The notes under the pieces are model-generated. The model was not told the origin of the DNA. It made no database searches and saw only the letters and a list, made by a program, of their open reading frames with translations. Positions 6,665 to 11,619 of a stretch of 11,619 bases of DNA are shown here, in pieces. Position 1 is the stretch's first letter, and every line of letters starts with the position of its first letter. The DNA comes from Candidatus Desantisbacteria bacterium CG2_30_40_21 (GTDB lineage: Bacteria; UBA9089; CG2-30-40-21): contig MNYI01000070.1 of assembly GCA_001873945.1 (NCBI GenBank), forward strand, positions 1 through 11,619. The letters run 5' to 3'. The position numbers were made by a program, and so were the translations under genes.

Positions 6665-7693
6665 TTAAAATTCCGTTGCAGACGCTGTTTTTGTCAATTT
6701 ATAGGAATATTTTATATATTCCTCAGCCGATTTCCACTCTTTGGAGATAATAGCTTTTTGTGCTTCTTGAGCCATTTTCATTGCCTTATCCATGAGTATC
6801 TTTGCATTTGGATTATTACTTCGGGTAATGGTTTTATTTGTTTCATTTAATATAGCAAACAGCTGTGCCATATCCAATCTTATACTTTCAGCGAAATCTA
6901 CACCTGAGGAACGAAGAGCCCGATTGATGAGCTTTGTAGCAATATCTATCAATTCTGCTAATTTTGCATAATCTTCATCATGATAGCCACTGATCATTAT
7001 TCTAACTGCTTTTTTAACCAATGTCCTTGCTTCATTAACCAAGGATATTATTTCTTCTTTTTTGCTTATCTGGGCGTTTTTCTCTGCTTTTTTAAGCATA
7101 TATTGGAGCTGTTCAATCGCATTTTCTATCTTTTCCCTGCCATTAGCAAATGAGACAGCCTGTTGAATCAAATTTATAGAGGTATTCAGGTATTGAGCAG
7201 CAAGGTTTATCTTGTTGTCTTTAATTGCTTCTTCTGCTAACAACCTGTTTTTTGATGCAGTAGCAAACAATTCATTAGCCTTCTTGTTATTACTTGAGGA
7301 GATAAGATGAGCCTTTTCACTTAAATCCTTTTCCACCTTTTTCAGTTTTTTCATGGTAAATGCTTCTTGATCAATTAATTTCATTATATCCCTTGCTTGT
7401 TTTTGGGTTTCAGTTATTTGATCAAAGGTTGCCTTGTTAAATCTTTCTTCCTTTATTAAATCAGAGAGCATCTCCCGGGTATTACAGCATCTATTAAACA
7501 TTTGGATGATTTCTTTATTGTTGCTATTCGCAACAGGTTCTCTTGTTTTTTCTATTCCCCTGTCAAGCATCTTTAATTTCTCGATAATAAGCCCCTTATT
7601 GATGGGGGTATCTTCTCCGTTTTTTGCCCGGGCAATCCCTGAATAAAGGCATATAATTGATATTAAGCTAATTAGCAATGTTTTATTTATCAT
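6665..7693 (-). CDS. Secreted all-helical four-repeat protein, unknown function
   Basis: The 342-residue protein has a signal peptide, likely cleaved after ARA (residue 23). The rest is almost entirely helical, Lys/Glu/Ala/Asn-rich and without Pro- or Gly-rich linkers. Four degenerate repeats of about 75 residues can be aligned: 34-108, 113-183, 187-263 and 268-338. Each holds a first helix, an S(N)N..A..L turn, a second helix with A..A, a loop and a third helix ending in L...A (NSNNKE, SSNNKKANEL, ISKKEE and SNNPNAKIL mark the turns). A TPR-like or helical-bundle scaffold in the periplasm or on the surface is plausible. AGGAG (7705-7701) lies 7 bases before the ATG. The gene stands alone: a terminator lies 54 bases upstream of the start. 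I do not recognise the family. Confidence 0.8.
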   Translation of the reverse strand: MINKTLLISLISIICLYSGIARAKNGEDTPINKGLIIEKLKMLDRGIEKTREPVANSNNKEIIQMFNRCCNTREMLSDLIKEERFNKATFDQITETQKQARDIMKLIDQEAFTMKKLKKVEKDLSEKAHLISSSNNKKANELFATASKNRLLAEEAIKDNKINLAAQYLNTSINLIQQAVSFANGREKIENAIEQLQYMLKKAEKNAQISKKEEIISLVNEARTLVKKAVRIMISGYHDEDYAKLAELIDIATKLINRALRSSGVDFAESIRLDMAQLFAILNETNKTITRSNNPNAKILMDKAMKMAQEAQKAIISKEWKSAEEYIKYSYKLTKTASATEF

Positions 7694-7746
7694 AATCCGG
7701 CTCCTATGCCCCTATTTACCGTAGAATTATCAAGCACTCCAACATC

Positions 7747-7791
7747 AAAAAAAAAGTGTATCCTCAGGTGTTTTTTGCCTTCAGATACACT
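7747..7791 (-). terminator. Rho-independent terminator or attenuator upstream of the helical-repeat gene
   Basis: On the minus strand AGTGTATC (7791-7784) pairs with GATACACT (7762-7755). A short inner AGG/CCT pairing sits above it. The stem runs directly into nine T's (7755-7747), the best U-tract in the window. It would end minus-strand transcripts coming from the 92-aa gene. If the weak promoter at 7807-7835 is real, it would instead be a leader attenuator. On the plus strand no T-run follows. Confidence 0.75.
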
Positions 7792-7806
7792 ATATTATAA
7801 TGCTAA

Positions 7807-7835
7807 TTTATACCACAATACTCAAAATCACGCAA
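7807..7835 (-). promoter_or_regulatory. Weak candidate promoter upstream of the helical-repeat gene
   Basis: On the minus strand TTGCGT (7835-7830) is spaced 17 bases from TATAAA (7812-7807), with TGG before the -10. The -35 box is poor. A start near 7800 would place the terminator hairpin (7791-7747) in the leader of the helical-repeat gene. No better promoter was found between that terminator and the gene. Confidence 0.3.
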
Positions 7836-7909
7836 TCAAAAAGGGACAACTATCCCTCTGTGCAGTCACAAATCAAAAACAACTTGCAGGAGTCGTGTCA
7901 TCGATCCAT

Positions 7910-7962
7910 CTTGGCTGGCTTCGTTGTTCGTCGATTACATATAGCCAGACTTGCCAGCCAAG
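7910..7962. repeat. 10-bp inverted repeat, possible remnant of a mobile element
   Basis: The arms CTTGGCTGGC (7910-7919) and GCCAGCCAAG (7953-7962) are perfect, with a 33-base spacer. Outside them both sides hold GAGTC at slightly different distances, so a longer bulged palindrome is possible. Its base composition is richer in GC than the surrounding spacer. No ORF with recognisable content crosses it. The rest of the 7694-8007 spacer holds the terminator, the candidate promoter and a small AGGGA/TCCCT hairpin (7842-7857). Confidence 0.55.
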
Positions 7963-8007
7963 CGTCTTGAGTGACTCTTGGTGTACAACTTATTTTTTCT
8001 TGACTCC

Positions 8008-8286
8008 TTAACTTTGCCAAGGACATAATTTTTTTGGCATAATTAATGTCAAAATTTCTCCCAATTGAAAAGATTCATCCATTGAATTAACTGGTGTCAC
8101 AATGATTCTTGCTTTTATTTCCATTAGTTCTCCCATTTGCAATTGATTTTTTACACCATCTTCCTGTTCCTGAATCCTTTTTTCTATCCTTGTGCGATTA
8201 ATGGCAACGATTTTTGCTGTTTTATCTGCTACTACACTTCCTCCTGAATCCATTTTCTGTCTCTGATTTCTTAGAGACCTTCTCAA
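8008..8286 (-). CDS. Small 92-aa protein of unknown function, likely sigma-54 controlled
   Basis: The TTG start at 8286 is favoured because the purine-rich AAGGGAGGGG (8300-8291) lies 4 bases upstream. An in-frame stop sits five codons before the TTG, and the next in-frame ATG (codon 12) has no ribosome binding site. The N-terminus is strongly basic and Gln-rich (1-12). Residues 24-58 look helical and charged (RIEKRIQEQEDGVKNQL). The C-terminal third is more hydrophobic (ARIIVTPV, LGEILTLIMP) and ends KKLCPWQS. There is no signal peptide or membrane segment. A sigma-54-type promoter (8435-8450) and a structured leader lie upstream, and an NtrC-family activator is the next gene beyond. The family was not recognised; it could be a small regulator or a degraded gene end. 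Confidence 0.6.
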   Translation of the reverse strand: MRRSLRNQRQKMDSGGSVVADKTAKIVAINRTRIEKRIQEQEDGVKNQLQMGELMEIKARIIVTPVNSMDESFQLGEILTLIMPKKLCPWQS

Positions 8287-8304
8287 ATTACCCCTCCCTT
8301 ACAT

Positions 8305-8352
8305 AAAGAAAGATGTCCCTATAACACCCTTTGTATAGAGACACCTTCCTTT
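8305..8352 (-). promoter_or_regulatory. Long leader hairpin before the 92-aa gene
   Basis: Positions 8352-8334 and 8323-8305 form a 19-base stem around a 10-base loop. In minus-strand RNA all 19 positions pair (16 Watson-Crick, three G-U). In plus-strand RNA the same three positions are A-C mismatches, so the structure appears selected as minus-strand RNA. Its 3' side is U-rich (TCTTTCTTT) and it ends 4 bases before the AAGGGAGGGG ribosome binding site. It could attenuate transcription, control translation or stabilise the message. Confidence 0.65.
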
Positions 8353-8434
8353 TTTTTAACGAACAATGAGTGCTTTTTAAGACTCGAAGCTACCCATATG
8401 CCCGTCCACACAGAAAAGACTTAATTTTATATAA

Positions 8435-8450
8435 GCAAGAATTATGCCAA
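8435..8450 (-). promoter_or_regulatory. Sigma-54 (-24/-12) promoter for the 92-aa gene
   Basis: The minus strand reads TTGGCATAATTCTTGC, with GG at 8448-8447 and GC at 8436-8435. This is the exact GG-N10-GC spacing of the TGGCAC-N5-TTGC consensus, with both TGGCA and TTGC elements intact. Transcription would begin near 8423, giving a leader of about 137 bases to the TTG start. The NtrC-family regulator with an intact GAFTGA loop is encoded immediately upstream. Confidence 0.8.
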
Positions 8451-8550
8451 AATTTAGCATGATAAGATATTTTTATTGATGTCTTAACTTATGGCATTAC
8501 AACAGGTTAGGTGTGCATGTTTTTGCTGCTTAATTTATCAACATCAACTA

Positions 8551-8566
8551 TGTACCTGTAGGGACA
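8551..8566. promoter_or_regulatory. Candidate activator-binding dyad upstream of the sigma-54 promoter
   Basis: TGTACCTGTAGGGACA is a dyad with six of seven arm positions paired (TGT.CCT..AGG.ACA). It also fits the TGT-N10-ACA form known for NifA-type enhancer sites. It lies roughly 130-140 bases upstream of the predicted sigma-54 start, the usual enhancer distance. The AGGGACA half recurs at 7842-7848 and, inverted, at 8314-8320. The rest of the 8361-8622 spacer shows nothing beyond this dyad and the -24/-12 element. Confidence 0.35.
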
Positions 8567-8622
8567 CTTAAGGCATTTTGATGGTACACTTTTACGCCTT
8601 TGCAAGGGATAAAATGGAACGA

Positions 8623-9996
8623 TTACTCATCCTCATCTTCCTCTTCCATCTCTGGTGAGATTATTCCCCTATCAAACCTTTCCATTCTTGAATAGAGTGC
8701 TCGACGGGTAATACCAAGTAGTTTGGCTGCTTTACTCTTATTCCCCTTTGCCTTTTCTATGGCTTTAAGGATGTATCCGTGTTCAATACTTTCCAATGAT
8801 ACACCCTCATCAGGGATATTTACAGAGATAGGGATTGCTCGTTCATCCATGATATGGGTTGGGATACAAGATAGAGTAATTGGTCCATTCCCGGCGACAA
8901 TTAATGCCCTTTCCATTACATTTTCCAATTCTCGAAGGTTCCCATACCATCTGTATTGCATCAGATATATCATGACATCATTGTTTATCTCTTTTCTTTC
9001 CTGTCCAAATTTCCTGACAAAGTGCCTGACCAATTCAGGAATATCATCTCGACGCTCCTTGAGTGGAGGCAAGGTAATGGGGAAGACATTGAGCCGATAA
9101 AACAGATCCTCTCTGAACTCACCCATTTTGACAGCCTGCTCAAGGTCCTTGTTGGTGGCAGCAATAACCCGAACATCTGCTTTTACCACTGTTTCTCCGC
9201 CAACACGGAAAAATTCCCTTTCTTGCAGCACACGGAGGAGCTTCACCTGAATTGATGGAGCAATCTCCCCTATTTCATCCAAAAAGATGCTGCCACCCTT
9301 TGCCAATTCAAATCGCCCGAGTTTTCTGACATGGGCACCAGTAAATGCCCCCTTTTCATGGCCAAACAACTCGCTTTCCAAGAGGGTTTCTGTTATAGCT
9401 GCACAATGGACAGCTATAAAGGGCTTATCCCTTCTGGGGCTATTGTAATGAATAGCCTTTGAGATCAACTCCTTACCTGTACCACTTTCACCAAGGATCA
9501 TAACAGTGGTATTGGTAAGGGCAACCTGTTTTATCTGATCAAATATTTTGCACATACTGGCACTCTTGCCAATAATATTGCCAAAATCATAAGGTGTTTC
9601 TATTTTTTCCTTAAGCTTTGTATTTTCTCTCTTTAGTTGTTGTTTTTCTTCAACCCTTTTTACCAGAAGTTTTAGTTCGTTGGTATCAAACGGCTTGATA
9701 AGATAATCATAAACACCCTCTTTCATAGCTGTAACTGCTGTTTCATTTGAGGAAAAAGCGGTTATCATAATTACCTCTGTCCGTGGCGAAAGAACTTTTG
9801 TTTCTCTTAAGACACTTATTCCATCCTTTCCACTCATCTTTAGATCTGTGATGACCAGTCCAAAATCATGCTTTTTAATTCGTTCAATTGCCTCAAACCC
9901 ATCATTGGCTGTTTCTACCTCATATCCCTCATCTTGAAGAGATTGTTTCAAGAGCATCAATATTCTTTTTTCATCATCAACGATTAATATCTTCAT
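8623..9996 (-). CDS. NtrC-family sigma-54-dependent response regulator
   Basis: The 457-residue protein has the standard three-domain layout. The receiver domain (1-118) shows DDE (7-9), phospho-acceptor D51 in VITDLKM and K101 in LIKPF. The AAA+ domain (138-370) has Walker A GESGTGKE (169-176), the sigma-54 contact loop GAFTGA (216-221), Walker B SIFLDE (236-241), the arginine-finger region FREDLFYRLN (294-303) and sensor II GNLRELENV (352-360). A Fis-type helix-turn-helix covers about 404-441 (NKSKAAKLLGITRRALYSRM), and an acidic tail (EMEEEDEDE) ends the protein. All catalytic residues are intact. The ribosome binding site AGGAGGGG (10011-10004) overlaps the end of the kinase gene, whose stop is 4 bases upstream, so the two are translationally linked. 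It should activate sigma-54 promoters when phosphorylated; the site at 8435-8450 is the nearest candidate. Confidence 0.97.
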   Translation of the reverse strand: MKILIVDDEKRILMLLKQSLQDEGYEVETANDGFEAIERIKKHDFGLVITDLKMSGKDGISVLRETKVLSPRTEVIMITAFSSNETAVTAMKEGVYDYLIKPFDTNELKLLVKRVEEKQQLKRENTKLKEKIETPYDFGNIIGKSASMCKIFDQIKQVALTNTTVMILGESGTGKELISKAIHYNSPRRDKPFIAVHCAAITETLLESELFGHEKGAFTGAHVRKLGRFELAKGGSIFLDEIGEIAPSIQVKLLRVLQEREFFRVGGETVVKADVRVIAATNKDLEQAVKMGEFREDLFYRLNVFPITLPPLKERRDDIPELVRHFVRKFGQERKEINNDVMIYLMQYRWYGNLRELENVMERALIVAGNGPITLSCIPTHIMDERAIPISVNIPDEGVSLESIEHGYILKAIEKAKGNKSKAAKLLGITRRALYSRMERFDRGIISPEMEEEDEDE

Positions 9997-10000
9997 CCAT

Positions 10001-11347
10001 TTACCCCTCCTGTTTCCATGGCAAAAGGATGGTAAATGTTGTGCCTTGATTTGGCCTGCTCTTTACCTTTATTTCCCCACCATGTTTCTGAATTATTCTA
10101 AATACAATAGACATTCCCAATCCATAACCATGTTCTTTAGTAGTAAAAAATGGTTCAAACAATTTTTTTTGGTCTCTTTTATTAATGCCGTGTCCGGTAT
10201 CTGCAATCTCAATGGCAACAAATTGCTTGCCACCCTTATAAGGATATGCCTTAATAGTAATCACTCCGCCATCAGGCATGGCTTCAATGGCATTGCGGAT
10301 AAGGTTTTGAAATACCCCTTCCATCTGTTGAGCATCAAAATAAAATTCATTAATCTTTGGTTCAATATGATTATTGAACCTGATGGTTGCCCTTTCCATA
10401 TCCGGAGACATCCTGTCAATAATATGGTTAAGTAATACCTTCAGATTATTTAACTTAATCTTAAGTGGGGTATCCTTAGTTTGTGAAAGAAAATCATTGA
10501 TCTTTTTGTTCAGATTTTTTATCTCGTCTGGAATATAATCAAACATCTCGTCCTCAATATCCTGAGGAAGGTGTCGTTTCCTTAACGACTCATAGGTAGT
10601 GTTGATTATTTGCAAGGGGTTCCTGATATCGTGAGCCATTCCAGCTGACAAACGGCCAAGACTGGCAAACTTTTCTGCATGAAACATTGCCTCAAACCCA
10701 TTTATAACTGCAAGCAAAACAAGTACATAGAGAACACCAAGAACAAGACTGATTATCCCAAAAAAAATCAAGGTATTCTGTATATTAGACAAAGCCCTCA
10801 AAAATTCAGGGCTGGCATCAACCCCAAGTATAGCTATTACCTCACCAGAGGCATCCTTCAATGGGGCAAAACCTGTCTTAAACATCTGGCTTCCATTGCG
10901 ATATAGCTTGGAACAAGAGGATTTACCCAACGAGGCATCAAGAATTCTATTCGCATCAGAAATATTCAGGCAGTGATATTTCTCTCCTTCTAAGTGAACA
11001 TATCCAGCATCAAGGATATAGTTTTTTTCCTTATCAATAATAAAAACACTTTCCAGATTGTTCTCTTCATTGACTGTGGCTAAATACTCTCTGAAATTGA
11101 AGGCTTGTTCATCATCTATGGTTCTTTCCTCTATTGATTTTATCAATTCTGGTGATACCTGCAAGGATGTGATTGCTGCAATAGATATGAGCCGTTTACC
11201 AAGTTCCTCATCCAGAAAGCCTTTTGCTTGAAGGTAAAATGACCAGCCCCACAGGTTAAATAACAATAAGATGGATGGGATAGAGATAAGGGCAATAAGT
11301 ACATGCCGTTTTCTTTTTTTTAGTATCTGTGGTGATATGCTTGACAT
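10001..11347 (-). CDS. NtrB/ZraS-type membrane sensor histidine kinase
   Basis: Numbered from the ATG at 11347, the 448-residue protein has a first membrane helix at about 16-36 and an external Cache/PDC-like domain at about 37-192 (SVFIIDKEKNYILDAG; later FAPLKDASGEVIAILGVD). A second helix spans about 193-216. The kinase core follows with H239 in AGMAHDIRNPLQI, the N box NLIRNAIEAM (348-357), G1 DTGHGI (383-388), the F box FEPFFTTK (397-404) and G2 GYGLGMSI (407-414). No HAMP or PAS domain separates the second helix from the kinase. Cysteines 126 and 145 lie in the sensor domain and could form a disulfide. The ATG at 11359 abuts AAGG with no spacing, whereas 11347 has AAGGA 11 bases upstream, so 11347 is preferred but not certain. 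It is the first gene of the kinase-regulator operon. The ligand is unknown. Confidence 0.93.
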   Translation of the reverse strand: MSSISPQILKKRKRHVLIALISIPSILLLFNLWGWSFYLQAKGFLDEELGKRLISIAAITSLQVSPELIKSIEERTIDDEQAFNFREYLATVNEENNLESVFIIDKEKNYILDAGYVHLEGEKYHCLNISDANRILDASLGKSSCSKLYRNGSQMFKTGFAPLKDASGEVIAILGVDASPEFLRALSNIQNTLIFFGIISLVLGVLYVLVLLAVINGFEAMFHAEKFASLGRLSAGMAHDIRNPLQIINTTYESLRKRHLPQDIEDEMFDYIPDEIKNLNKKINDFLSQTKDTPLKIKLNNLKVLLNHIIDRMSPDMERATIRFNNHIEPKINEFYFDAQQMEGVFQNLIRNAIEAMPDGGVITIKAYPYKGGKQFVAIEIADTGHGINKRDQKKLFEPFFTTKEHGYGLGMSIVFRIIQKHGGEIKVKSRPNQGTTFTILLPWKQEG

Positions 11348-11395
11348 CAGTATAACCATCCTTAGGATACAGCGATCAATTGTCAGCCTGAATAC

Positions 11396-11419
11396 TTACA
11401 ATATGTTGAACTATTGTAA
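11396..11419 (-). promoter_or_regulatory. Operator-like dyad over the kinase promoter
   Basis: TTACAATA (11396-11403) and TATTGTAA (11412-11419) are perfect inverted arms. The spacer contains a further GTT-G-AAC dyad. The palindrome covers the -10 box and the predicted start site, a repressor or autoregulatory position. The region is AT-rich, which raises the chance of fortuitous dyads. Confidence 0.5.
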
Positions 11420-11442
11420 CATAAGGGCATATTGGATGTCAA
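11413..11442 (-). promoter_or_regulatory. Sigma-70-type promoter of the kinase-regulator operon
   Basis: On the minus strand TTGACA (11442-11437) is followed by an 18-base spacer and TACAAT (11418-11413), with TGT just before the -10 box (extended -10). The start site should be near 11406, about 58 bases before the preferred ATG. Bases 11443-11486 show nothing else. Confidence 0.8.
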
Positions 11443-11486
11443 GGAAAATTTCTGTGGGACCAGCAATTCTCATTATGGATTTTCAG

Positions 11487-11619
11487 ATTCACCACAGAGA
11501 CACGGAGACACGGAGAATAATTTAAAAAAACAAGCTGACGGAATGCAAATTTTTATAAATTCACAGAATAATGCTTCAAATTTCCAAAAATCTGCGTTCA
11601 GCCACATTCAAATAAGAGA
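11487..11619. repeat. Second copy of the interspersed palindromic repeat, cut by the window end
   Basis: This stretch matches bases 1-133 in the same orientation, differing only at 11508 (A for G) and 11521 (T for C). The right terminal inverted repeat lies beyond the window. The two copies flank everything between them as direct repeats. Confidence 0.9.

Noticed and set aside
7706..8011. 101-codon plus-strand reading frame in the spacer
   Set aside because: It crosses a terminator and a palindrome, has no ribosome binding site, and its composition (Cys/Ser/Thr-rich, no domain pattern) does not look coding.
8570..8600. AAGGC/GCCTT inverted repeat as terminator of the kinase-regulator operon
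   Set aside because: Only a 5-bp stem with a 21-base loop and no T-run on the minus strand; no convincing terminator was found after the regulator gene.
1..11619. Circular element with redundant ends
   Set aside because: The terminal copies differ at two positions, and no replication, integration or phage genes are present.
1..11619. CRISPR array, tRNA or rRNA genes
   Set aside because: No regularly spaced identical repeats with unique spacers and no cloverleaf or rRNA-like segments were seen; the octamer arrays at 6524-6641 have no spacers.

Overview
The window is AT-rich bacterial DNA with densely packed genes and short spacers full of palindromic repeats. The PorV-like outer-membrane protein, the OmpA/MotB peptidoglycan-binding domain, the cleavable signal peptides and the C-terminal sorting-type domain point to a two-membrane (diderm) bacterium. 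The gene set fits an uncultured candidate-phylum lineage or an FCB-like lineage, but nothing here fixes the taxonomy. No rRNA, tRNA, CRISPR array or transposase gene was found.

Layout, left to right. (1) 1-180: an interspersed palindromic repeat whose near-identical second copy closes the window (11487-11619) in the same orientation. (2) 232-715 (+): a strong sigma-70-type promoter with a palindrome over the start site, driving a 135-aa protein that resembles the globular part of a type II secretion/type IV pseudopilin but lacks the prepilin N-terminus. (3) 6484-718 (-): a probable surface-protein operon. Its promoter (6456-6484) is followed by an 88-bp MITE-like element in the leader, then a 216-aa secreted beta-sandwich protein, a 1093-aa modular fibronectin-type-III protein ending in a YPNP/T9SS-like sorting domain, and a PorV-family barrel fused to a MotB/OmpA domain. 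A terminator at 718-741 closes it. (4) 7693-6665 (-): a secreted all-helical four-repeat protein of unknown function, followed by a long hairpin built from octamer repeats. (5) 8450-8008 (-): a near-consensus sigma-54 promoter, a structured leader and a 92-aa unknown protein with a TTG start. (6) 11442-8623 (-): a promoter with an operator-like dyad, an NtrB/ZraS-type sensor kinase and an NtrC-family sigma-54 activator, four bases apart.

How the genes may work together. The kinase and regulator lie directly upstream of the only convincing sigma-54 promoter seen, so the 92-aa gene is the obvious candidate target. The three-gene operon encodes both a presumed sorted or surface-anchored cargo and a PorV-like factor of the kind that escorts such cargo in type IX secretion. 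The shared module in the 216-aa and 1093-aa proteins suggests they belong to one extracellular structure. These functional links are inferred from gene order and motifs; no expression or homology search was available.
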